Origin: Clostridiales bacterium
GTDB taxonomy: Bacteria; Bacillota; Clostridia; Oscillospirales; Oscillospiraceae
Assembly: GCA_021205725.1 (NCBI GenBank)
Contig: JAJPWY010000069.1
Location: 1 to 49,916 of the forward strand
Direction of reading: 5' to 3'
Length of the DNA: 49,916 bases
Shown here: one piece after another, positions 33,759 to 42,116 of the stretch
Position numbering within the stretch: position 1 is the first letter of the stretch
Layout of the letters: every line of letters starts with the position of its first letter
Position numbers and translations under genes: made by a program
Notes under the pieces: model-generated
The model's database searches: none
Told to the model about the DNA's origin: nothing
Seen by the model: only the letters and a program-made list of their open reading frames with translations

Positions 33759-34356
33759 GCTTTCCCAGGGTCATGGTGACCCCCAGGGCCAGGGCAATCT
33801 TCAGCAGGTCAAAGGGGATAAAGGGGAACACACACCAACCCAGCACGGTCATCAGGGCCACCGCTCCGTTGGCGCTGGTGTAGACCGCCATAAACCACAC
33901 CGTCCCGAACAGATAGCACACCAGCAGCCCCAGCACCATGGACAGCACCAGCACGCCGTTGCGTTTGGTGAACAGGCCCTTCCCTGCCTCGTCTCCTCTG
34001 GCGGCGGGAAGGTGGAATAACTTCTCCATCCCCCACATCACCAGGGCGGAGAACAGAAAGCCGATGATATACCCTCCGGAGCTGCCCAGCAGACTGCCCA
34101 GACCGCCGCTGAATCCGGCAAACACCGGCAGACCGATGGCTCCCAGCAGGATGTACACCAGCACCGCCAGCGTCCCCCGCTTCCCCCCCAGCAGCCCTAC
34201 CGTCACAAAGACCGCAAAGGTCTGGAGGGTGAAGGGCACCGTGGTGGGGACGGAGATCCAGGAGCAGATGGCCATCAGCGCCGCAAACAGGGCGATGAGC
34301 ACCATGTCCCGGGTTTTCAGGCCCTTTTTCTTGACTGTTACCGTTCCTTCGCTCAT
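33745..34356 (-). CDS. bioY: Biotin transporter BioY
   Basis: Substrate-binding membrane subunit (S component) for biotin uptake, alone or with ECF transporter subunits. The 203 residues have about six helices. BioY landmarks are TRDMVLIALFAALMAICSWI near the start, FTLQTFAVFVTVGLLGGKRG near 44, AFxGGLGSL-type FAGFSGGLGSLLGSSGGYII near 81 and PFIPFDLLKIALAL near the end. ATG 34356 follows GGGAGGT. A BirA operator overlaps its promoter, so biotin should repress it; this supports the assignment. Confidence 0.94.
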   Translation of the reverse strand: MSEGTVTVKKKGLKTRDMVLIALFAALMAICSWISVPTTVPFTLQTFAVFVTVGLLGGKRGTLAVLVYILLGAIGLPVFAGFSGGLGSLLGSSGGYIIGFLFSALVMWGMEKLFHLPAARGDEAGKGLFTKRNGVLVLSMVLGLLVCYLFGTVWFMAVYTSANGAVALMTVLGWCVFPFIPFDLLKIALALGVTMTLGKHVPG

Positions 34357-34400
34357 TGTAACTACCTCCCTCGTCCGGGCGTCTGCCCGGCTCGACCGTG

Positions 34401-34455
34401 ATGATAGCACATGGAGGCGGTCATTGTCAACCTTTTTATTTTTATCGGTTTACAA
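34401..34455 (-). promoter_or_regulatory. bioY promoter with BirA operator
   Basis: Minus strand TTGACA (34430-34425), an 18-base spacer and TATCAT (34406-34401). Overlapping the -35 is the inverted repeat TTGTCAACC (34424-34432), 14 bases, GGTTTACAA (34447-34455), the known Firmicutes BirA site layout. Confidence 0.85.
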
Positions 34456-34470
34456 TCTGGCGCTCATCTC

Positions 34471-34496
34471 TTGGCTCCCTCTTTGAGGGAGCCAGG
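34471..34496. repeat. Single copy of the GGCTCCCTC palindromic repeat
   Basis: TGGCTCCCTC (34472-34481), TTT and GAGGGAGCCA (34485-34494) form a perfect hairpin. It matches the hairpin unit in the element at 8038-8340. It lies between the divergent bioY and topoisomerase promoters. Confidence 0.65.
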
Positions 34497-34524
34497 GGAC
34501 TGTGTGAACCCTTCCTCCCCTTCC

Positions 34525-34553
34525 TTGACAATTATTCCCCTTACAGGTAAAAT
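34525..34553 (+). promoter_or_regulatory. Promoter of the topoisomerase operon
   Basis: TTGACA (34525-34530), a 17-base spacer and TAAAAT (34548-34553). The transcript would begin some 25 bases before the ATG at 34585. Confidence 0.7.
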
Positions 34554-34584
34554 AAGATGAATTACTGTGGACGAGAGGGATCAT

Positions 34585-36570
34585 ATGGCACCAAGGAAGA
34601 AGAAACAGGAATACGGCAACGAGTCCATCTCCGCCCTCAAGGGAGCGGATCGGGTGCGGAAGCGGCCCAGCGTCATTTTCGGCTCGGACAATCTGGAGGG
34701 CTGCGAGCACGCCGTCTTTGAGATCCTCTCCAACGCCGTGGACGAGGCCAAGGAGGGCCACGGGGACCTGATCATCGTCACCCGGTACGCCGACCACTCC
34801 ATCGAGGTGGAGGACTTTGGCCGGGGCTGTCCCGTGGACTGGAACCCCAAGGAGAACCGGTACAACTGGGAGCTGGTGTTCTGCGAGCTGTACGCCGGAG
34901 GCAAGTACGGGGACGACTACGGCTTCTCCCTGGGCCTGAACGGTCTGGGCTCCTGCGCCACCCAGTACGCCTCGGAGTATTTCGACGCCGTCATCCACCG
35001 GGACGGCAAGCGGTACACCCTCCACTTTGAGAAGGGGGAGAACGTGGGCGGTCTGAAAACGGAGGACTGCCCCCGGCACAAGACCGGCTCCAAATTCCAC
35101 TGGCGGCCCGACCTGGAGGTGTTCACCGACATCGACATCCCCGCCGAGTACTTCGCCGACGTGATGAAGCGGCAGGCGGTGGTCAACGCCGGAGTCACCT
35201 TCCGGTTCCGCAACCAGGTGGACGGCAAATTTGAGACGACGGACTACCGCTACGACCAGGGCATCGCCGACTATGTGGCCGAGCTGGCGGGAGAGAATCC
35301 CCTGACCCAGCCGGTCTTTTTCCAGACCGAGCGCCAGGGCCGGGATCGGGCAGACCGGGAGGAGTATAAGGTCAAGCTGAGTATGGCCTTCTGCTGCTCC
35401 AATACGGTGAACGTGGTGGAGCACTATCACAACTCCTCCTGGCTGGAGCACGGCGGCTCCCCGGAGAAGGCTATGCGCTCCGCCTTCGTCTCGGCGGTGG
35501 ACGCCTATCTGAAAAAACAGGGAAAGTATCAGAAAAACGAGGCCAAGGTGACGTGGAACGACATTCAGGATTGCCTGATCTTCGTCTCCAACAACTTCTC
35601 CACCCAGACCTCCTACGAAAACCAGACGAAAAAGGCCATCAACAACAAGTTCGTCCAGGACGCCATGACGGAGTTCCTCCGGAGCCAGCTGGAGGTCTAC
35701 TTCATTGAGAACCCCTTCGACGCGGAAAAGCTGGCGGGGCAGGTGCTCATCAACAAGCGGAGCCGGGAGACGGCGGAAAAGGCCCGCCTGAACATCAAAA
35801 AGAAGCTCTCCGGCACTCTGGACATCGCCAACCGGGTGCAGAAGTTCGTAGACTGCCGGAGCAAGGACACCGACCGGCGGGAGCTGTATATCGTGGAGGG
35901 CGACTCCGCCATGGGCGCCGTCAAGCTCAGCCGGGATGCGGAGTTCCAGGGCATCATGCCCATCCGTGGGAAAATCCTCAACTGCCTCAAGGCGGATTAC
36001 AACCGCATCTTCAAGAGCGACATCATCACCGACCTCATCAAGGTCATGGGCTGCGGCGTGGAGCTGCCCGCCCACACCAGGGCGAAAAACAAGGAGCTGG
36101 CGGAGTTCGACCTGTCCAATTTCCGTTGGAACAAGGTGGTCATCTGCACCGACGCCGACGTGGACGGCTTCCAAATCCGGACGCTGGTGCTGACCATGCT
36201 CTACCGCCTCACCCCCCAGCTCATCGAGCAGGGTTATGTGTATATCGCCGAGTCCCCTCTCTATGAGATCACCTGGAAGGAAAAAACCTGGTTTGCCTAC
36301 TCCGACAAGGAGAAGAATGACATCGTGGCCGAGAACCCCGGCAAAAAGCTGGAGGTGCAGCGCTCCAAAGGTCTGGGCGAGAATGAGCCGGACATGATGT
36401 GGCTGACCACCATGAACCCGGAGACCCGGCGGCTCATCAAGGTCATGCCGGAGGACGTGGTTCGCACCGCCCAGGTTTTTGACCTGCTGCTGGGAGACAA
36501 TCTGGCCGGGCGGAAGGAGCACATTGCCGACAACGGCTATAAGTATCTCGATTTGGCGGATATTTCGTAA
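34585..36570 (+). CDS. Type IIA topoisomerase B subunit, ParE/GyrB-like paralogue
   Basis: ATPase subunit of a DNA gyrase/topoisomerase IV-like enzyme. The 661 residues have a GHKL ATPase domain (FEILSNAVDEAKEG near 45, VEDFGRGCPVD near 75, GLNGLGSCATQYAS near 115), a transducer domain, then the TOPRIM domain with VEGDSAMGAV near 440 and the metal-binding CTDADVDGFQIRTLVLTMLY near 525. It is divergent from housekeeping GyrB. Such second pairs are common in Clostridia and are usually called topoisomerase IV. ATG 34585 follows GAGAGGG; the in-frame GTG at 34567 has no such site. The A subunit follows after 24 bases. Confidence 0.9.
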   Translation: MAPRKKKQEYGNESISALKGADRVRKRPSVIFGSDNLEGCEHAVFEILSNAVDEAKEGHGDLIIVTRYADHSIEVEDFGRGCPVDWNPKENRYNWELVFCELYAGGKYGDDYGFSLGLNGLGSCATQYASEYFDAVIHRDGKRYTLHFEKGENVGGLKTEDCPRHKTGSKFHWRPDLEVFTDIDIPAEYFADVMKRQAVVNAGVTFRFRNQVDGKFETTDYRYDQGIADYVAELAGENPLTQPVFFQTERQGRDRADREEYKVKLSMAFCCSNTVNVVEHYHNSSWLEHGGSPEKAMRSAFVSAVDAYLKKQGKYQKNEAKVTWNDIQDCLIFVSNNFSTQTSYENQTKKAINNKFVQDAMTEFLRSQLEVYFIENPFDAEKLAGQVLINKRSRETAEKARLNIKKKLSGTLDIANRVQKFVDCRSKDTDRRELYIVEGDSAMGAVKLSRDAEFQGIMPIRGKILNCLKADYNRIFKSDIITDLIKVMGCGVELPAHTRAKNKELAEFDLSNFRWNKVVICTDADVDGFQIRTLVLTMLYRLTPQLIEQGYVYIAESPLYEITWKEKTWFAYSDKEKNDIVAENPGKKLEVQRSKGLGENEPDMMWLTTMNPETRRLIKVMPEDVVRTAQVFDLLLGDNLAGRKEHIADNGYKYLDLADIS

Positions 36571-36594
36571 GAATACGCAGAAGGAAGAAATTTC

Positions 36595-38829
36595 ATGGCT
36601 AAGAAGAAACAGCCCAAGGACAACTCTCACAAGAACAACCCCAACGTCATGGGCCTGCGGCCGGAGGTGCTGGAGCAGCCCATCACCGAGACGCTGGAGA
36701 TCAACTATATGCCCTACGCCATGAGCGTCATCGTCTCCCGGGCCATCCCGGAGATCGACGGGTTCAAGCCCAGCCACCGGAAGCTGCTGTACACCATGTA
36801 CCAGATGCACCTGCTCAATGGGCCGAGAACCAAGTCCGCCAACGTGGTGGGCGCCACCATGAAGCTCAACCCCCACGGAGACGCCTCCATCTATGATACC
36901 ATGGTGCGCCTCTCCCGGGGCTACGGCGCTCTGCTCCACCCCCCGGTGGACTCCAAGGGCAACTTCGGCAAGGTCTATTCCCGGGATATGGCCTACGCCG
37001 CCAGCCGGTACACCGAGGTACGCCTCGACCCCATCTGCAACGAGTTCTTCCGGGACATCGACAAGGACACGGTGGACTTTGTGGACAACTACGACGGCCG
37101 GATGAAGGAGCCGACGCTGCTGCCCACCACCTTCCCCAATGTGCTGGTCTCCGCCAACCAGGGCATCGCCGTGGGCATGGCCTCCAACCTGTGCGGGTTC
37201 AACCTGGGAGAGGTGTGCGACGCCGCCATCGCCCGGATGAAGGATCCCAACGCCGACCTGCTCTCTCTGCTCAAGGCCCCGGACTTCCCCACCGGCGGCG
37301 AGCTGCTCTACAACGAGAGCGAGCTGCGCCAGGTGTACGAGACGGGCCGGGGCTCCTTCCGTGTCCGGGCCAAATGGCGGTATCTCAAGAGCGAGAACAT
37401 CATCGAGGTCTATGAGATCCCCTACACCACCACGGTGGAGGCCATCATCGACAAGGTGGCCGAGCTGGTCAAGGCGGGCAAGGTGCGGGAGATCGCCGAT
37501 ATGCGGGACGAGACAGACCTGTCCGGTCTGAAGCTGGCCATCGACCTGAAACGGGGCACCGACCCGGACAAGCTGATGCAGAAGCTGTTCAAGGCCACTC
37601 CTTTGATGGATTCCGCCTCCTGCAACTTTAACATCCTCATCGCCGGAACGCCAAAGGTCATGGGGGTCGGCGAAATTCTGGAGGAGTGGACTGCCTGGCG
37701 TCTGGAGTGCATTCGCCGCCGGGCCTACTTCGACATGCAGAAGAAGTCGGAAAAGCTCCATCTGCTCCAGGGCCTGCAAAAGATTTTGCTGGACATCGAC
37801 AAAGCCATCCGCATCATCCGGGAGACGGAGTCGGACGCCGAGGTGGTGCCCAACCTGATGGTGGGCTTCGGCATCGACCAGGTGCAGGCGGAGTTCGTGG
37901 CGGAAATCAAGCTGCGCAACATCAACAAGGAGTATATCCTCCGGCGGACGGAGGAGATCGAGGCGCTGACAAAGGAGATCGCCGACCTGGAGGACATCGT
38001 GGCCCACCCTGCCCGGCGGAAGCGGATCATCGCCTCCGAGCTACAGGCGGTAAAGAAGAAGTACGCCGTGCCCCGGCGGACGGATATCCTCTACGACCTC
38101 CCCGAGGAGGAGGAGCCGGTGGAGGAGGAGACCCCCGACTACCCGGTTCACGTCTTTCTCTCCCGCCAGGGGTATTTCAAGAAGATCACCCCCCAGTCCC
38201 TGCGGATGTCCGGGGAGCAGAAATATAAGGAGGGCGACGAGCCGTTTCTCCAATGGCAGGCCAACAACCGGGACGAGATCATGGTGTTCTCCGACCGGCA
38301 GCAGTGCTACAAGGCCCATCTGTCCGATTTCGCCGACGCCAAGGCCAGCGTGCTGGGCAGCTACCTCCCCTCCGCCCTGGGAATGGACGAGGGAGAGGGC
38401 TTCCTCTGGGCCTGTCTCCCCGGGGACTACAGCGGCAGTCTGCTGTTCTTCTTTGAAAACGGCAAGGCCGCCCGGGTGGAGCTGAGCAAATATCAGACCG
38501 TCACCCGGCGCAAAAAGCTCACCGGCGCCTACAGCGACCGGAGCCCGGTGAGGGCCGTCTTCCACCTCCGGGAGGAGATGGAGCTGGCGGTCATCTCCAC
38601 CGAGGGCCGCTGCCTCACCTTCCACACCTCCGCCCTGCTGCCCAAGTCCACCCGGAACACTGTGGGGGTGGCGGTGATGACCCTGAAACCCAAGTACCAG
38701 CTGGACAGGGTGCTCCCCCTGGAGGAGACCCACATTCAGAACAAGACCCGTTACCGGGCCAAAAACCTCCCCGCCGCCGGCGCTCTCTTAAAGCCGGAGG
38801 ATCGGGGGGAGGAGCAGCTCACCCTGTAG
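36595..38829 (+). CDS. Type IIA topoisomerase A subunit, ParC/GyrA-like paralogue
   Basis: DNA-breaking subunit paired with the preceding ATPase. The 744 residues have the winged-helix and tower region with catalytic Tyr Y139 in [27 protein letters not shown] lies near 93-107, and a coiled coil near 390-490 leads to the exit gate. The C-terminal domain (about 510-720) has beta-pinwheel-like repeats but no clear GyrA box, which favours a decatenase over a gyrase. In the quinolone-contact motif the usual Ser after HGD is Ala (A97). The ribosome-binding site is AGAAGGAAG. Confidence 0.9.
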   Translation: MAKKKQPKDNSHKNNPNVMGLRPEVLEQPITETLEINYMPYAMSVIVSRAIPEIDGFKPSHRKLLYTMYQMHLLNGPRTKSANVVGATMKLNPHGDASIYDTMVRLSRGYGALLHPPVDSKGNFGKVYSRDMAYAASRYTEVRLDPICNEFFRDIDKDTVDFVDNYDGRMKEPTLLPTTFPNVLVSANQGIAVGMASNLCGFNLGEVCDAAIARMKDPNADLLSLLKAPDFPTGGELLYNESELRQVYETGRGSFRVRAKWRYLKSENIIEVYEIPYTTTVEAIIDKVAELVKAGKVREIADMRDETDLSGLKLAIDLKRGTDPDKLMQKLFKATPLMDSASCNFNILIAGTPKVMGVGEILEEWTAWRLECIRRRAYFDMQKKSEKLHLLQGLQKILLDIDKAIRIIRETESDAEVVPNLMVGFGIDQVQAEFVAEIKLRNINKEYILRRTEEIEALTKEIADLEDIVAHPARRKRIIASELQAVKKKYAVPRRTDILYDLPEEEEPVEEETPDYPVHVFLSRQGYFKKITPQSLRMSGEQKYKEGDEPFLQWQANNRDEIMVFSDRQQCYKAHLSDFADAKASVLGSYLPSALGMDEGEGFLWACLPGDYSGSLLFFFENGKAARVELSKYQTVTRRKKLTGAYSDRSPVRAVFHLREEMELAVISTEGRCLTFHTSALLPKSTRNTVGVAVMTLKPKYQLDRVLPLEETHIQNKTRYRAKNLPAAGALLKPEDRGEEQLTL

Positions 38830-38859
38830 CCCCAAAGCGCCGCCCGGAAAGGAGGTTCC

Positions 38860-40047
38860 ATGAAACGCCCCATCGCCGTCCTGCTGCTGGTTTTTTGCCT
38901 GCTTCCCGCCCTTTCCGGGTGCGACACCCTGCTGGAGCGGGACTACCGCTCGGTCAGTCGACACATCTCCCAGACCTCCGACACGGAGGACACCTCTGCT
39001 CTCCGGGCGGAGACCTATTCCGACCTGGTCAACAGCGTCCAGTTCTTCGTCTCCATGGGCGAGACGGAGGGGGTCGTCCACCTCTACCAGTACTCCGGCG
39101 ACGTGGAGCAGGACGTGGAGGACGCCTGCCAGGAGGTGCTGGAGCAGGATCCTCTGGGGGCCTGGGCTCTGGAGGACATCACCTGGAGCTCCAGCCGTAT
39201 CGTCTCCTACTATGAGTGCGTCTTTACCTTCACCTATCGGCACACGGCCACGGAGATTGCCTCGGTGCAGTCCGTCGTCGGCTCCAACGCCATCCGGGAC
39301 GCCCTGGGCGGAGCCATCTCCAACTACGATTCCTCCCTGGTGCTCCAGGTCTCCAGCTACTATGCTCAGAAAGAGCTGTTGCTGGGGCTGGTGCAGGAGG
39401 CATACTACTCCCTGCCCGGCTACGCCCAGGGCTACCCCGACGTAAGCATCTCCGTCTATCCCCAGGAGTCCACCGGGACACAGCGGATCGTGGAGATCTC
39501 CTTCACCTGGTCGGACAGTCAGGAGACCCTCCAGGCCCGGGCGGAGGCGGTCGCCTCGGCTGCGGCTACCCTGGTGGGCACCGACCCGGCTCAGGGAGAG
39601 GTGGGCTATTGGCTGCTCTACTCCCGGCTGGCGGACGGGCTGAGCTACTCCGCCGACAACGGCCGGGCCAGCGTCTACACCGCCCTGGTCACCGGACGGA
39701 CCAACAGCGAGGGTGCGGCCCTGGCCTTCCAATACCTGTGCGACCAGGCGGGGCTGACCTGTCTCACCGTTCAGGGCACCCTGGACGGCTCTCCCCACTG
39801 GTGGAACCTGGTGGAAGTGGATGATGTCTGGCGTCATGTGGACGTGACCGCCGGGGACAGTCAGGAGGACTTTCTCCGCTCGGACAGCCAGGTCTCCGAC
39901 CGCTACACCTGGGACACGGAGCAGTATCCCGCCTGTCTCGACCCGGAGCCGGAGGAGCCTGCCGACGGCGAGGACGTTTCCGACGAGGAGGACGCCGCCC
40001 CGGATGCGAATCCGGAGGAGACCGGAGAGGAATTCCCGTCCGCATGA
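38860..40047 (+). CDS. Lipoprotein with degenerate transglutaminase-like domain
   Basis: 395 residues, exported as a lipoprotein (signal peptide ending LSGC, C21). Residues about 270-345 look like a transglutaminase core: AALAFQYLCDQAGLTCLTVQ, then SPHWWNLVEVDDVWRHVDVT. The His and Asp of the triad are visible, but the Cys position (normally VCEGYA or similar) reads NSEGAA, so the nucleophile appears to be lost. An acidic tail of about 45 residues ends the protein. It lies 30 bases after the topoisomerase subunit behind AAAGGAGG, so it is probably cotranscribed, an odd pairing. A binding role at the cell surface is more likely than catalysis. Confidence 0.75.
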   Translation: MKRPIAVLLLVFCLLPALSGCDTLLERDYRSVSRHISQTSDTEDTSALRAETYSDLVNSVQFFVSMGETEGVVHLYQYSGDVEQDVEDACQEVLEQDPLGAWALEDITWSSSRIVSYYECVFTFTYRHTATEIASVQSVVGSNAIRDALGGAISNYDSSLVLQVSSYYAQKELLLGLVQEAYYSLPGYAQGYPDVSISVYPQESTGTQRIVEISFTWSDSQETLQARAEAVASAAATLVGTDPAQGEVGYWLLYSRLADGLSYSADNGRASVYTALVTGRTNSEGAALAFQYLCDQAGLTCLTVQGTLDGSPHWWNLVEVDDVWRHVDVTAGDSQEDFLRSDSQVSDRYTWDTEQYPACLDPEPEEPADGEDVSDEEDAAPDANPEETGEEFPSA

Positions 40048-40062
40048 GGTGAATACAAAAAA

Positions 40063-40112
40063 GCGCTGAGCCGACGGGCAATCCTGCCTGTCGGCTCAGC
40101 GTTTGTTCTCTT
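40063..40112. terminator. Bidirectional terminator after the topoisomerase operon
   Basis: GCGCTGAGCCGACGGGCA (40063-40080) pairs with TGCCTGTCGGCTCAGCG (40085-40101), one mismatch. GTTTGTTCTC follows on the plus strand and TTTTTTGT on the minus. Confidence 0.8.
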
Positions 40113-40134
40113 ACAGGCCGCCTGCGAAGGGCAG

Positions 40135-41754
40135 TCAGTTTCCCCGGGCGATGACCCTGTTCCGGGCCTTGTAGTAGCTGTAGGCCTCCTCCGTGGAGGA
40201 GATGAGGTTGCCGTCCCCGTCATACAGCTCCCGGTAGGTCTGCACCTTGTAGCCGGTGTAGGGGGTGGTGATGACCTTGCTCGTCCCGGAGGACAGGCTG
40301 CTGTCGGTGGTGTAGGTGGTGGAATAGGGGATGGTCTCCAGGGTCTTGCTGACGATCTTCACCGTGATGTCGTCCGTCTTGGTGCCGTAGATACTCACCG
40401 TCAGCTTGCCGCCGGAGTAGCTGGTGACGATCTTGATGGGATAGTCGGTGTTGTTGGCAAACTCAAACTCCGGGCCGCCCCAGGAGACGGTGGCGTCCAG
40501 ACCCAGGCCGATGTAGCTGGAGGCGTAGGTGTGGTTGGTGCGGGTGACGATCTCCAGGTTGGCGTAGAGACAGGCGGCGTACAGGGTGGAGGAGGTCTGG
40601 CAGATACCGCCTCCCACCTCCTGGACGGTCTCGCCGTTGTTGTAGGCGGGAGCCTCAGAGAATCCCCGGGCGGTGGTGCGCTCTCCCACCGTATCGTTGT
40701 AATTAAAGATTTCTCCCGGCAGCAGGATGGTGCCGTCGCAGAACTGGGCGGAGAGCTTCACATTGCTCACCCGGCCGGAGGAGCCGGTGACGGTGGTGGT
40801 GTAGCTCCCCAGCACGTCGGCAAACAGGTTCTCCTCCAGGTTTTCCGTGGTGATGTCCGGCTCGGTGTAGACCAGCTCTATCGTCACCTGACTGCCCGCC
40901 TCGGCGTCCTCCAGAGCCTGGGCAGCTGCGTCCACGTCAAAGGAGACCCCGTCGGTGGAGGGAACGATGGCATAGTCGTTATCCGGATCCAGGGTGGCGC
41001 TGACCGGTTCCACGTAGATCTGGTCATAGATGGCCTGGATGTCCAGCTCGGCGATCTCGCTGGAGAGGGTGGCGCAGTCCACTGTATGCTCCTCCGGCCA
41101 GCTGCCGGAGTTGACCAGGCTGGCCACCTGGTCGGTCAGGGTGTCCACGTCCGCCGTCACTCCGGCGCTGCCCTTGGTGATGACGACACAGTCGTCCTCA
41201 ATGGTGTAGGTGGTCTCCACGACGGTGTCCACCGCCTCGATGCCGGTGGCCTGGATGAGGGTTTTCAGCGTCTCCGTGTCGGTGAGAACAGGGGAAACGG
41301 TGACGGTCTGCTCCTCCACATTCCCCATCTGCACCTGGAGCCATTCCCAGCCCCGGGTGAGAAAGTCCCCGTGGCCCAGCACCATGGCCTCGTCCAGAGC
41401 GTCGCTGTAGTCCCAGGTCAGGAGGTTCTGCTCCCCGCTCCAGACGGTGACGCTGTAGGTCTCCCCTTCCAGAAGGATGTCCACCGTCCGGCCCTGATAG
41501 GCGTCCGCCAGGGCCGCATCCACGGCGGCAGTGGCCTCATCCCGGGTCATGCCCTGGACGTCCACCCCCTGAATGGTCACGTCCCCGATAATCTCGTCCT
41601 GCTCCACCTGCATACACAGGTAGAGATAGACGGCGAATACCAGGGCGACAAGGAGAAAAATCAAAATCAGAGCCGCCTTGAGCCCGGTGTGCTTTTTCTT
41701 CTTTGATCCGACCTTTTTCGCCCGACTGGGCGCAGGATTTGTCTTGCTTGCCAT
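40135..41754 (-). CDS. VanW / YoaR family cell-wall protein
   Basis: 539 residues anchored by one membrane helix (about 26-49) after a Lys-rich cytoplasmic start. The bulk is outside the cell. Two YoaR-type putative peptidoglycan-binding domains lie at about 55-290. The VanW domain follows at about 325-450 with the signature QEVGGGICQTSSTLYAACLY. The tail of about 80 residues resembles a G5 domain (DGDGNLISSTEE). VanW was first seen in vancomycin-resistance clusters, but most copies, like this one, stand alone without vanA-type genes; the function is not settled. It forms its own unit with a promoter at 41829-41857. Confidence 0.9.
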   Translation of the reverse strand: MASKTNPAPSRAKKVGSKKKKHTGLKAALILIFLLVALVFAVYLYLCMQVEQDEIIGDVTIQGVDVQGMTRDEATAAVDAALADAYQGRTVDILLEGETYSVTVWSGEQNLLTWDYSDALDEAMVLGHGDFLTRGWEWLQVQMGNVEEQTVTVSPVLTDTETLKTLIQATGIEAVDTVVETTYTIEDDCVVITKGSAGVTADVDTLTDQVASLVNSGSWPEEHTVDCATLSSEIAELDIQAIYDQIYVEPVSATLDPDNDYAIVPSTDGVSFDVDAAAQALEDAEAGSQVTIELVYTEPDITTENLEENLFADVLGSYTTTVTGSSGRVSNVKLSAQFCDGTILLPGEIFNYNDTVGERTTARGFSEAPAYNNGETVQEVGGGICQTSSTLYAACLYANLEIVTRTNHTYASSYIGLGLDATVSWGGPEFEFANNTDYPIKIVTSYSGGKLTVSIYGTKTDDITVKIVSKTLETIPYSTTYTTDSSLSSGTSKVITTPYTGYKVQTYRELYDGDGNLISSTEEAYSYYKARNRVIARGN

Positions 41755-41773
41755 GATATGCCTCCCGGGACAG

Positions 41774-41798
41774 ACCGGCCTGCCCGGGGCAGGCCGGT
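41774..41798. promoter_or_regulatory. Hairpin in the vanW leader
   Basis: ACCGGCCTGCC (41774-41784) and GGCAGGCCGGT (41788-41798) form a perfect stem with a three-base loop just upstream of the vanW ribosome-binding site. A CCCGGG in its top could pair with the CCCGGGAGG of that site. On the plus strand it is followed by GTATTTTGTC. Confidence 0.45.
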
Positions 41799-41828
41799 GT
41801 ATTTTGTCGCTGTTTTGGCGTCCTATTC

Positions 41829-41857
41829 AGTATAGCGAATCCGGGGCAAAAATTCAA
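41829..41857 (-). promoter_or_regulatory. Promoter of the vanW-type gene
   Basis: Minus strand TTGAAT (41857-41852), a 17-base spacer and TATACT (41834-41829). The gap 41755-42116 holds this, the divergent promoter at 41880 and the structured leader. Confidence 0.65.
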
Positions 41858-41879
41858 GGCCGATACCCCTGCTGAAACC

Positions 41880-41908
41880 TTGCAAATTCTGAATTTTGTT
41901 GGTATAAT
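41880..41908 (+). promoter_or_regulatory. Strong promoter upstream of the structured leader
   Basis: TTGCAA (41880-41885), a 17-base spacer and consensus TATAAT (41903-41908) with TGG before it (extended -10). Transcription would start near 41915. Confidence 0.8.
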
Positions 41909-41921
41909 ATCGTCAGCGAAA

Positions 41922-42083
41922 AAACGCAGTCCGTTCACCCGGCTGTGCGATGGTTCGAAATGCGCTCAGGGGTAGTTTACCGACTCTGAGGGCAGATGAA
42001 CCATTGTAAGATATTCAGAAACAGGAAACGCTCGCCGCTTCCTGTTTGCTCTGTGTAAGACAAAGGGAAAACGGACGGCGTTT
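41922..42083 (+). ncRNA. Unidentified structured RNA or leader, three-way junction
   Basis: By hand it folds as follows. P1 is AAACGC-A-GTCCGTT (41922-41935) with AACGGAC-G-GCGTTT (42070-42083). P2 is TGCGATGGTTC (41946-41956) with GAACCATTGTA (41998-42008), topped by CTCAG/CTGAG (41965-41969, 41986-41990) and GGTA/TACC. P3 is AAACAGGAA (42019-42027) with TTCCTGTTT (42039-42047). It lies between a strong promoter and the glucokinase start, 33 bases before the ATG. It could be a riboswitch-like leader, a 6S-type RNA or another small RNA. It matches no riboswitch consensus I know. Confidence 0.5.
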
Positions 42084-42116
42084 CAAAAACAAAATATGCC
42101 CTGGAGGGAATGCACT

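Noticed and set aside
34450-38007. Open frame of 1185 codons on the minus strand opposite the topoisomerase genes
   Set aside because: It lies wholly antisense to two clear topoisomerase subunits, has a composition rich in His, Val, Gly and Leu typical of a shadow frame in GC-rich DNA, and has no ribosome-binding site or family motif.
41922-42083. TPP, FMN, SAM, cobalamin or T-box identity for the glucokinase leader
   Set aside because: None of the conserved core sequences that I know for these families is present, although a covariance search could still change this.
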